Assembly: GCA_022449325.1 (NCBI GenBank) | Contig: JAKUSK010000003.1 | Location: 32,680 to 48,166, forward strand | Source of the DNA: Nitrososphaerales archaeon | GTDB lineage: Archaea; Thermoproteota; Nitrososphaeria; Nitrososphaerales; UBA57 | Direction of reading: 5' to 3' | Length of the DNA: 15,487 nt | Shown: positions 6,445 through 12,976 of the stretch, in pieces | Layout: each line of letters starts with the position of its first letter | How positions within the stretch are numbered: the stretch's first letter is position 1 | Made by a program: the position numbers and the translations under genes | The notes under the pieces: model-generated | Seen by the model: the letters and a program-made list of their open reading frames with translations, nothing else | Databases searched by the model: none | Told to the model about the DNA's origin: nothing

Positions 6445-9400
6445 TTACACCTTATCTACCAGCAATAATCGTGGAGCAATATTAAGACTCATCATTTCTT
6501 GAAGCAATAATTTGAATGCATATGCAATTGTAACACTAGAGATTTGTGCATCTTCACCATCAATTTTACAAGTATATTTTCTTTGTTGACCGTCATAATA
6601 AGCAAGTAAACCACAATGATCACATACATTTACATTGGTTTTATCAGATTCGTCCAACAATCTATCCTTAAGAACCATAGATGCACCATAAGCAATAAGA
6701 CAATCACGTTCCATTTCACCAAATCTTAAACCTCCACCACGAGCTCGGCCTTCAGTAGGTTGTTTAGTAAGCATTTGAACTTGACCTCTTGCACGTGCAT
6801 GCATTTTATCAGCAACCATGTGATGAAGTTTTTGATAGTATACTACTCCAATAAATATTTCAACTTTAAGTTTCTTACCAGTTTTTCCATCATACATAAT
6901 TTCAGAACCACTAGATTTGAATCCATATTTTTCTAATTCAAGACCTAGATCTTCTGCATTTTCTCCTGCGAATGTAGAACCATCAACAGGAGTACCACGA
7001 AATGAAGCGGCTTTTCCACCAATTGATTCAATAAATTGGCCAACAGTCATTCTAGAAGGAAATGCATGTGGATTAATTATAATATCTGGAACAATACCTG
7101 ATTCACTATAGGGCATATCTTCTTGATTAACTAGCAAACCAACAATTCCTTTTTGTCCGTGGCGTGAGGCAAATTTATCTCCAATTTCTGGAACGCGCAT
7201 ATCGCGAACACGAATTTTGTATAATTTTTCTCCATCTTCGTTTTGAGTCATAAATACAGAATCAACAACGCCAAATTCAGATGGTCGAACTGCAATAGAG
7301 GTGTCACGACGATAAGGACCTTGCATATCAAATGATTTGTATTCTTCCATGAAACGAGGAGGACTTGTTCTGCCAACAATTACATCACCGCCAGATACAA
7401 CAGATTCATGCATAATTATACCGTCGCTTTCAAGTAAACGGTAGTACTTTTCACCTCTAAAACCTCTAGTATTGTCATCTGCGTTAGGAATTTCAAAATT
7501 ATCTTTCATTCCACCAAGATATTGTTTAGCTTCAGCATCATATAATCGATAAAAGAATGAACGAGCAAGACCGCGTTGAACTGAGGACTTGTTCATAACA
7601 ATAGCGTCTTCAATATTATATCCTTCATATGACATGACGGCAACAACACAATTTTGTCCAGTAGGACGTTTATCTATATTAAGAAGAGAAGTAGCTCGAG
7701 TTTTGACTAATTGATTCTGTGGATAAACTAAGAGATGTTCTCTAACAGTAGTATTATAGTTATAATTAGGAGTAGGAAATCCTAAAGATTGTTTGGACAT
7801 AGCAGACTGATAGGTATTACGAGGAGATTGATTGTGTTCAGCATAAGGAATCAATGATGCTGCAGCTCCTAAGATAGAAGAGGAGAATAATTCCACATGA
7901 GTATGAGCATTGCTAAATTCAGTAGTTCCATCTATTGCAACTAAAGCGTTTTCTTCTTCGTTAGCATCAAGTAGATCAACAACGCCCATTTGAATCAGAT
8001 CTTGCCAACTAAGTTCGCCATTCTGAGTTCTAGAGACTACGTCATGATTAACTAGTGGTTTTCCATTAGAAACAACGATAAGAGGTCGTAAAACTCGACC
8101 TGAACTTAAGGATATATGAATACGGGTAGATGCATTTTTGTTTGGATATTTTTGTAAATTAATACTTGCATGAGAATGAATTTGTCCTTGTCTTCGCATA
8201 TTTCGGAATGCAGTAACAAGTTTAGTTTCATCTTTAGTATAACCTACAAGACGTCCATCAACAAAGATTTTACAAAAACGACTTCGGTCTTCCATAGAAA
8301 TATCTCGAGAATCAACAATACCAATTTGAGATAATTTTTCAAGTATGTCGTCAAAAGAAGATGATACAGAAATGACAGATGAAAGAGCAATATTTTTTAC
8401 TAAGCCACAATTAGCACCTTCGGGAGTTTCACTAGGACAAATTCTTCCATAATGAGTAGAGTGTAAATCTCGAGCTTCAAAATTAGGTTGGGTACGACTT
8501 AATGGAGATTGGATACGACGGAGATGACTTACTAGTGAAAGATAATTAGTGCGATCTAGGAGTTGAGTAACACCAACTTTACCTCGTCCCCAATTACCAG
8601 TAGCAACAGCATTTGCAAGTTTGTCAGTTATAATACCAGGACGAATAGACGCTCCAACAATATTAGAACCTTTTCGATGGGAGGTACGTTCTAATTGATA
8701 TTTCATATCTCGAATGAGATTACGAAATGCAGTTCTGAAAAGATCTGCAATCATTGGACCAGCAAATTTAACAATTTTATTTCCATAGTGATCTTTATCA
8801 TCTTGATTAATCCACCCCATACGAAGTTCAAGAAGTTTACAAACAGCTTCTCCGATAAATATTGCTTTATCATAGCGATTTTCAAGATTCTTGCCAAGAT
8901 GAGGTAGTAAACCCCAATCAAGAATCGATTCGGCTTTTCTTATACGGAATTCATCAAGCATTCCATGGGCAACACGATTTCCTATATATATGAGAGCTTT
9001 ATGGCTACAATCACCAATCTTTCCACAGACTTCATTATGGCCACAGTTTTCATATTCAGGATTTTCTTTGTCAAATTCTTCTTGAGTCTGATCTTTTGGC
9101 TTTGTTAATATTTTAAGCCTACAGACTGTACAAATATTACAAGCAGTATCTCTATCAAGAACGGCTTTTTCAAAAGTAATTTCAAGAAGATTATGCATTT
9201 CAGGTTGATTAGAAATTAATGAGGCAATTTCTCTATCATTTTCAATTCCTAAAGCTCGGATTAATGTCACAACAGGTAGATCGACAGGTGAACTTGGAAG
9301 CTTTACCATAATTGCGCCATCAGGTTTAAGAGTTAATTCAAGCTTTGCACGGTAACCGACAATAGAAGAATAAATTTTAGATCGAAAAACTTTATTGCCT

Positions 9401-9942
9401 CCAACTTTATCCTGTTCAACAATAATTTTATTTGGTGATAGATCTTCTAATCCAACAACAATACGTTCTGAACCATTAACAATAAAATAACCACCAGGAT
9501 CAAAAGGATCTTCGCCTTTTTCAATCATTTGTTTTTCAGCCATTTTACTAGTTTCGCACTTAGCTGATCTTATCATAATAGGAATATCGCCAATGTGATG
9601 TTTTTTAGTTTCTCTTGCAATTCCGTTTTCTTCAACAGTCATTTCAAGATGAATGGGGGCAGAATATGCAAGATCTCTTAATCGTGTTTCTAGAGGAAGT
9701 ATTCTACTTGTTGAACCATCTAATTCAACAGATCTTGGTTCACCAACATAGATTTTACCAAACGTAACACGATAAGGTGTACCAGTTGTTTCGACATCAA
9801 TTCCTCCAACTTCATCAATAATTTCTTGAATTCCGTGATCGAGAAATTCGTTATATGAATTAAGATGATGACTAGCAATACCCTCTTTTTTAATCATGTT
9901 TTCAATGATTGCCCAATTTTCATTTGTAGAAGAGTTTTTCAT
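6445..9942 (-). CDS. rpoB: DNA-directed RNA polymerase subunit B, unsplit
   Basis: Second large catalytic subunit, 1165 residues in one chain; methanogens and haloarchaea split it into B'' and B'. Conserved blocks in order: DPGGYFIVNGSERIVVGLED (148-167), DDKDHYGNK (381-389), SPLSRTQPNFEARDLHSTHY (479-498), GRICPSETPEGANCGL (499-514), EGYNIEDAI (773-781), GDKFASRHGQKG (921-932) and GEMERDCLIAYGAS (1075-1088). Two features stand out. A stretch at about 265-315 is rich in possible metal ligands (C268, C271, C274, C300, H302, C306, C312, H314) just before the conserved ALIYIGNRVA. The C-terminal zinc ribbon has C1107, C1110 and C1125, but D1128 where the fourth Cys would be expected. The start overlaps the rpoH stop by 4 nt (ATGA) and has GGTGAT 6 nt upstream. 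Confidence 0.98.
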   Translation of the reverse strand: MKNSSTNENWAIIENMIKKEGIASHHLNSYNEFLDHGIQEIIDEVGGIDVETTGTPYRVTFGKIYVGEPRSVELDGSTSRILPLETRLRDLAYSAPIHLEMTVEENGIARETKKHHIGDIPIMIRSAKCETSKMAEKQMIEKGEDPFDPGGYFIVNGSERIVVGLEDLSPNKIIVEQDKVGGNKVFRSKIYSSIVGYRAKLELTLKPDGAIMVKLPSSPVDLPVVTLIRALGIENDREIASLISNQPEMHNLLEITFEKAVLDRDTACNICTVCRLKILTKPKDQTQEEFDKENPEYENCGHNEVCGKIGDCSHKALIYIGNRVAHGMLDEFRIRKAESILDWGLLPHLGKNLENRYDKAIFIGEAVCKLLELRMGWINQDDKDHYGNKIVKFAGPMIADLFRTAFRNLIRDMKYQLERTSHRKGSNIVGASIRPGIITDKLANAVATGNWGRGKVGVTQLLDRTNYLSLVSHLRRIQSPLSRTQPNFEARDLHSTHYGRICPSETPEGANCGLVKNIALSSVISVSSSFDDILEKLSQIGIVDSRDISMEDRSRFCKIFVDGRLVGYTKDETKLVTAFRNMRRQGQIHSHASINLQKYPNKNASTRIHISLSSGRVLRPLIVVSNGKPLVNHDVVSRTQNGELSWQDLIQMGVVDLLDANEEENALVAIDGTTEFSNAHTHVELFSSSILGAAASLIPYAEHNQSPRNTYQSAMSKQSLGFPTPNYNYNTTVREHLLVYPQNQLVKTRATSLLNIDKRPTGQNCVVAVMSYEGYNIEDAIVMNKSSVQRGLARSFFYRLYDAEAKQYLGGMKDNFEIPNADDNTRGFRGEKYYRLLESDGIIMHESVVSGGDVIVGRTSPPRFMEEYKSFDMQGPYRRDTSIAVRPSEFGVVDSVFMTQNEDGEKLYKIRVRDMRVPEIGDKFASRHGQKGIVGLLVNQEDMPYSESGIVPDIIINPHAFPSRMTVGQFIESIGGKAASFRGTPVDGSTFAGENAEDLGLELEKYGFKSSGSEIMYDGKTGKKLKVEIFIGVVYYQKLHHMVADKMHARARGQVQMLTKQPTEGRARGGGLRFGEMERDCLIAYGASMVLKDRLLDESDKTNVNVCDHCGLLAYYDGQQRKYTCKIDGEDAQISSVTIAYAFKLLLQEMMSLNIAPRLLLVDKV
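6448..6453 (-). promoter_or_regulatory. Ribosome binding site of rpoA
   Basis: Minus-strand AAGGTG 8 nt before the rpoA ATG. It is formed by the last two sense codons of rpoB (AAG GTG), so the two genes are probably translationally coupled. Confidence 0.65.
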
Positions 9943-10220
9943 TGTTCAATCACCATTCTGTAATACACAGTATTGCCACTTGTTGGACTTTTTCTTGAGA
10001 TTTTAATTACATCCCCTAATTTTACTTCAAGATTATCAATCGAAGGATCTGTAATTGATATTTTTGGAAGTTTAGCATATTCAACATTATAGTTTTTCAA
10101 TAATTGTTCAACTTCATCAGCAGTCAACTTTTCATGTGTAGGAGACAAAACATGAGCGGTAGCATCATATTCTTGAGACTCTTCAGGCAATTCCAGACAC
10201 TCCAAATTTATAAAAAACAA
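9939..10220 (-). CDS. rpoH: DNA-directed RNA polymerase subunit H (Rpb5 C-terminal domain homologue)
   Basis: Small assembly subunit of the archaeal polymerase, corresponding to the C-terminal domain of eukaryotic Rpb5. Recognised by HVLSPTHEKLTADEVEQLL (family pattern H-x-L-x-P-x-H-x-x-L), YAKLPKISITDPSI, LGDVIKISRKSPTSG and the end VYYRMVIEQ. The start is uncertain: no ATG lies in frame, and stops close the frame just upstream of the TTG at 10220. TTG codons at 10220, 10205 and 10190 give 93, 88 or 83 residues; the family is usually about 75-85, so 10190 or 10205 may be correct and the coordinates given are the maximum. It is the first gene of the operon and overlaps rpoB by 4 nt. The product call is secure despite the start problem. 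Confidence 0.93.
   Translation of the reverse strand: MFFINLECLELPEESQEYDATAHVLSPTHEKLTADEVEQLLKNYNVEYAKLPKISITDPSIDNLEVKLGDVIKISRKSPTSGNTVYYRMVIEQ
9949..9954 (-). promoter_or_regulatory. Ribosome binding site of rpoB
   Basis: Minus-strand GGTGAT, 6 nt before the rpoB ATG and inside the rpoH coding end. Together with the 4-nt stop/start overlap it indicates coupled translation of rpoH and rpoB. Confidence 0.7.
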
Positions 10221-10353
10221 AAATTATTAATGACAACAGATATAGACAAATTGGAAAATGCCTCCTTATAATCTTTCTCTTTTATTATGGAATTAGATTA
10301 TTTTTCATGATTTCCGAAAAAATATTAAATTTGATTGAAAAGAATGATAAAAT
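10221..10353. promoter_or_regulatory. Divergent promoter region between rpoH and the CoA-binding-protein gene
   Basis: This 133-bp gap must hold the promoter for the polymerase operon and that for the plus-strand gene. For rpoH (minus strand) the candidates are a TATA-like GATTATAAGG (10264-10273) preceded by purine-rich GAGAAA, or TTTATAAA (10207-10214), which lies inside the longest reading of rpoH and would force a downstream start. A perfect Shine-Dalgarno AAGGAGG (10261-10267, minus strand) is too far from any rpoH start to serve it. The plus-strand promoter is listed separately. Confidence 0.45.
10313..10330 (+). promoter_or_regulatory. Candidate BRE plus TATA box for the CoA-binding-protein gene
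   Basis: A purine-rich stretch after CC (ccgaaaa), like an archaeal BRE, runs directly into the TATA-like AATATTAAAT. Its centre lies about 28 nt before the ATG at 10354. With usual archaeal spacing, transcription would begin almost at the ATG. No Shine-Dalgarno motif is present, consistent with a leaderless mRNA. Confidence 0.5.
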
Positions 10354-10770
10354 ATGGATATTGAACAAATATTAGAAAATACATCGAATATAGCAGTAAT
10401 TGGATTGTCGAAGAACGAATTAAGAGACAGTTATCAAGTGTCCGCGTATATGAAAAATGCAGGATATAATATAATCCCAGTAAATCCAACAATTGATTCA
10501 GTAATGGGTGTAAAATCTCACAATAGTTTAAAGAATATTCCGGAAGATGTGTTGAAGAATATTGAATTAGTGAATGTATTTAGAAAATCAGAATTTGTAA
10601 ATGAAATAGTAGATGAAGTAATTGAAATAAACAAGAAATATGGAAGGATACACACTATATGGATGCAGTTAGGTATTTTTTATGATGAAATAGATAGAAT
10701 TTCAGAAGAGAATAAACTAAATATTATTACGAATAAATGTATAAAAATAGAACATGGAAGATTAAATTAA
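10354..10770 (+). CDS. CoA-binding domain protein (Rossmann fold, YccU-like family)
   Basis: A 138-residue stand-alone CoA_binding domain. The opening strand and turn IAVIGLSKN, then SYQVSAYMKNAGYNIIPVNP, VNVFRKSEFVNEIVDEVIEI, TIWMQLGI and the ending NKCIKIEHGRLN follow the family pattern closely from end to end, so the gene is complete. These small proteins resemble the nucleotide/CoA-binding domain of succinyl-CoA synthetase and ADP-forming acyl-CoA synthetases but lack catalytic domains; their exact role is generally unknown. The ATG at 10354 is supported by a BRE/TATA pair about 28 nt upstream. It is a single-gene unit, divergent from rpoH and convergent with psmA with only 2 bp between the stop codons. 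Nothing in the context links it to a pathway. Confidence 0.88.
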   Translation: MDIEQILENTSNIAVIGLSKNELRDSYQVSAYMKNAGYNIIPVNPTIDSVMGVKSHNSLKNIPEDVLKNIELVNVFRKSEFVNEIVDEVIEINKKYGRIHTIWMQLGIFYDEIDRISEENKLNIITNKCIKIEHGRLN

Positions 10771-10772
10771 AA

Positions 10773-11501
10773 CTAATTTGCTTTATTTAGTTTATTGTAA
10801 TAAGTCTTAATTTCTTCTTGAGTGAGAAATCTATGAGTTTGAGTTTCGGCATCAATGATAGAGATCTTTATACTTGAGAGTTTATCTTCTTCTTCTTCGT
10901 TAATACTAAGAATAGATTCAATAGCTAAAAGAATTGCGTCTTCAGAAGACATATCATCTTTATATCGTTTCTCAAATAATTCAATAACTTGGTCACTACC
11001 AGCACCAATAGCAGTAGCATTATATGCAACATAATTTCCACTAGGATCAGTTTTCCAAACATGAGAACCAGAACGATCTACTCCGCAAAAAATTAATGAA
11101 ACGCCAAATGGTCGAATACCACCATACTGTGTGAATTGTTGCAACAAATCAGCAATTTTTCGAGCTAATGTTTCAACGTCAACAGCCTGATCATACACAA
11201 GTCGATTAGTCTGAGAAGCAACACGAGCCTGATCAACCAGAATTCGTGCATCAGGAATATAACCTGCTGCTGCAACACTGATATGATCATCTACTTGAAA
11301 CATCTTTTGAGAGATACCAGGTGTTTGTAAATCAGAGAGTTTTTCATCTATAGCTAAAACAGTTCCCTGAGATGTTTTTATTCCAAGAGCTAAACTGCCG
11401 CGTCGAACAGTCTCCATTGCGTATTCTACCTGAATTAATCTACCATCAGGTGTAAACATCGTCGTAGATTTATCATAATTGCCTTGTGCTCCTGGGAACA
11501 T
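10773..11501 (-). CDS. psmA: 20S proteasome alpha subunit
   Basis: Forms the outer heptameric rings that gate the archaeal 20S proteasome and dock regulatory ATPases such as PAN or Cdc48. The N-terminus has the alpha signature YDKSTTMFTPDGRLIQVEYA, followed by RRGSLALGIK, the conserved RPFGVSLIF and ATAIGAGSDQ. K66 (in SQKMFQVDD) aligns with Lys66 of the Thermoplasma subunit, the residue in the pocket that receives the C-terminal HbYX motif of activators. I chose the ATG at 11501 (242 aa, beginning MFPGAQGNYD); the frame runs 9 nt further to a TTG, but ATG fits family N-termini better. The beta subunit is not in this window. The stop converges on the CoA-binding-protein gene with a 2-bp gap, and the start faces the DUF371 gene across 67 bp. 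Confidence 0.96.
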   Translation of the reverse strand: MFPGAQGNYDKSTTMFTPDGRLIQVEYAMETVRRGSLALGIKTSQGTVLAIDEKLSDLQTPGISQKMFQVDDHISVAAAGYIPDARILVDQARVASQTNRLVYDQAVDVETLARKIADLLQQFTQYGGIRPFGVSLIFCGVDRSGSHVWKTDPSGNYVAYNATAIGAGSDQVIELFEKRYKDDMSSEDAILLAIESILSINEEEEDKLSSIKISIIDAETQTHRFLTQEEIKTYYNKLNKAN

Positions 11502-11519
11502 AATTATCAATTGATAATT
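11502..11519. promoter_or_regulatory. 18-bp perfect palindrome directly upstream of the psmA start codon
   Basis: AATTATCAATTGATAATT equals its own reverse complement over all 18 bases and touches the psmA ATG (11499-11501). The predicted psmA transcription start falls inside it. A dimeric repressor bound here would block psmA initiation; a hairpin in the leader is the alternative, but with no loop it would be poor. A+T-rich DNA makes chance palindromes more frequent, so this is a candidate operator only. Confidence 0.35.
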
Positions 11520-11530
11520 TGATTAGTTAA

Positions 11531-11540
11531 CATTTAAAGT
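11531..11540. promoter_or_regulatory. TATA-like element possibly shared by psmA and the DUF371 gene
   Basis: CATTTAAAGT contains the self-complementary TTTAAA, so it can be read from either strand. Its centre is about 34 nt from both the psmA ATG (11501) and the DUF371 ATG (11569), the spacing expected for short-leader archaeal transcripts. No other equally good element is obvious on either strand in the 67-bp gap. A purine-leaning stretch lies on the psmA-upstream side. Confidence 0.4.
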
Positions 11541-11568
11541 TATTTGATTAGATTAAATAGTGAATAAC

Positions 11569-11997
11569 ATGATAATTGAGGAAATTGAATTTGATGGTCA
11601 TCCGGAAGTAAGAGGCGAACATAAAACTACAATGGAAATTACTACAGAGAAACATCTTACTGAGAAAGGAGATTGTATAATCGGAGTAAATGCTAAAGTT
11701 GCATGCAATACATTAAATAGTAAAATTAAAGAAGAAATTCAAAAAGATTACAATCAAATCACGATAGAATTAATAGTAGAAGGCATGAAATTTAAAACAA
11801 AAGCAATGGGTAGTTCAGAATTATCATTAAGTCATAAGAAAGACATTGTATTAAGAAAAAGTTCTTTTACATGTACAAGAACATTAGGAATAAATGCTGA
11901 AAAGGCGGCAATAGATGTGCCTAGAGAGATGATTAGTAGATTAAGAAATCCTAATGTAAAAGGACTGTTTAGAATAATAATAGGAGAAACTGAATAA
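11569..11997 (+). CDS. DUF371 family protein, function unknown
   Basis: Archaeal conserved protein of the DUF371 family, 142 residues from the ATG at 11569. The hallmark block at the N-terminus is present: GHPEVRGEHKTTMEITTEKH followed by LTEKGDCIIGVNA. Later parts are KFKTKAMGSSELSLSHKKDI, RKSSF and a C-terminal R-L-R-N-P segment. The frame also contains a GTG 9 nt upstream (11560), but starting at the ATG gives MIIEEIEFDGHP, which looks like family N-termini. There are no membrane segments. No reaction is established for this family. It starts an apparent two-gene operon: the next gene, a mevalonate-pathway enzyme, begins 1 nt after its stop. It is divergent from psmA and probably shares its promoter element. 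Confidence 0.85.
   Translation: MIIEEIEFDGHPEVRGEHKTTMEITTEKHLTEKGDCIIGVNAKVACNTLNSKIKEEIQKDYNQITIELIVEGMKFKTKAMGSSELSLSHKKDIVLRKSSFTCTRTLGINAEKAAIDVPREMISRLRNPNVKGLFRIIIGETE
11982..11987 (+). promoter_or_regulatory. Possible ribosome binding site of the mevalonate-pathway gene
   Basis: AGGAGA at the end of the DUF371 gene, 11 nt before the ATG at 11999. The spacing is a little long, but the near-contact of the two genes fits coupled translation. Confidence 0.4.
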
Positions 11998-11998
11998 G

Positions 11999-12973
11999 AT
12001 GACGAATAAGGCTACTGCCAAAGCACATCCAATGCAAGGATTATTAAAATATCATGGAATGAAAGATAGTGAATTAAGGATACCATTTCATGATAGTATT
12101 TCAGTGTGTCTTGATTCATTATTTACAAAGACAACAGTGGAATTTGGGAATTTTGAAAAAGACGAACTAATTATCAATGACGAGATACAACAAGGAACAG
12201 TTCTGGATCGTGCTTTAACGATTATCGACAAAGTCAGATTATTAGCAAAAATTAATGATAAAGTAAAAATAACATCTGAAAATAGTATTAAATTTGGAGA
12301 AGTAAAGGGACTAGGGTTTTCTTCTTCTGCAGGAGCAGCACTAGCAGGAGCAGCATTCAAAGCATCAGGTCTTGAATCAACAAATGGATGGGATATTAAA
12401 TTGATATCAAGAATTGCAAGGTTGTTAGCAGGTTCTGCATGTAGAAGTGTAGCAGGAGAATATTCAAGATGGTATTCAGGCAATGATGATGAAACATCAT
12501 ATGCAGAAAAGATATCGACTAAAAGTGATTTAGATCTTAAAATGGTTGCCATACCATTCCCATCAGGATATACAACAGAATCAGCACATAAAGAAGTATT
12601 GACATCAAGTTTCTTTGATGTAAGAATAAAAAGTGCAAATATTAGATTGGAAAAGATTCAAAAGTCGATAAAAAATGGTGATTTGGATAATCTAGGAAGG
12701 TTAGTTGAAGAAGATTCTCTTGAATTACATGCACTTACAATGACTGGAAAAGACAGAGTAATTCTTTTCCGTCCTGAAACAATCAACATAATCAATTTTG
12801 TAAAACAAAAACAAAAAGAAAAGATACCAATATACTATTCTATGCAAACAGGACCTTCGATTTTTATTAATACAAATAGTGATTATATTGATGAAATTTA
12901 TAGTGAAATTTCAGAAATGGGTTTTAATGCAATAAAATCTTCAGTAGGAGATTCAGTAAGAATAGAAAATTAA
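11999..12973 (+). CDS. Mevalonate-pathway GHMP enzyme of the diphosphomevalonate/phosphomevalonate decarboxylase family
   Basis: A 324-residue protein of the mevalonate decarboxylase branch of the GHMP kinases, which act in the synthesis of isopentenyl diphosphate for archaeal lipids. The N-terminus ATAKAHPMQGLLKYHGMKD recalls the haloarchaeal phosphomevalonate decarboxylase type, with K17 at the catalytic Lys position. The ATP-binding loop is GLGFSSSAGAALAG (104-117), and AGSACRSVAGEYSRW (144-158) carries R149 at the catalytic Arg position. The third canonical residue, Asp of the D-x-G-P-N motif, is replaced: the motif reads MQTGPS with Q283. The substrate (mevalonate, 5-phosphate, diphosphate or 3,5-bisphosphate) therefore cannot be fixed from sequence; Thermoplasma has related enzymes with altered triads, including mevalonate 3-kinase. 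It follows the DUF371 gene by 1 nt, and its stop is 3 bp from that of the convergent surface-protein gene. Confidence 0.82.
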   Translation: MTNKATAKAHPMQGLLKYHGMKDSELRIPFHDSISVCLDSLFTKTTVEFGNFEKDELIINDEIQQGTVLDRALTIIDKVRLLAKINDKVKITSENSIKFGEVKGLGFSSSAGAALAGAAFKASGLESTNGWDIKLISRIARLLAGSACRSVAGEYSRWYSGNDDETSYAEKISTKSDLDLKMVAIPFPSGYTTESAHKEVLTSSFFDVRIKSANIRLEKIQKSIKNGDLDNLGRLVEEDSLELHALTMTGKDRVILFRPETINIINFVKQKQKEKIPIYYSMQTGPSIFINTNSDYIDEIYSEISEMGFNAIKSSVGDSVRIEN

Positions 12974-12976
12974 GTA

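Noticed and set aside
2663..9942. Inteins in rpoA or rpoB
   Set aside because: Both proteins have the family's expected length apart from the short cysteine-rich stretch in RpoB, and the conserved blocks are continuous.
11508..11510. TTG at 11510 as the start of psmA
   Set aside because: It would add three residues (M-I-I) before the ATG at 11501; the ATG fits the family N-terminus.
11560..11562. GTG at 11560 as the start of the DUF371 gene
   Set aside because: The ATG three codons later gives the typical family N-terminus and the better promoter spacing.
12088..12552. 154-codon minus-strand frame antisense to the mevalonate-pathway gene
   Set aside because: Shadow of a conserved coding region; low-complexity serine/alanine-rich product with no recognisable motifs.
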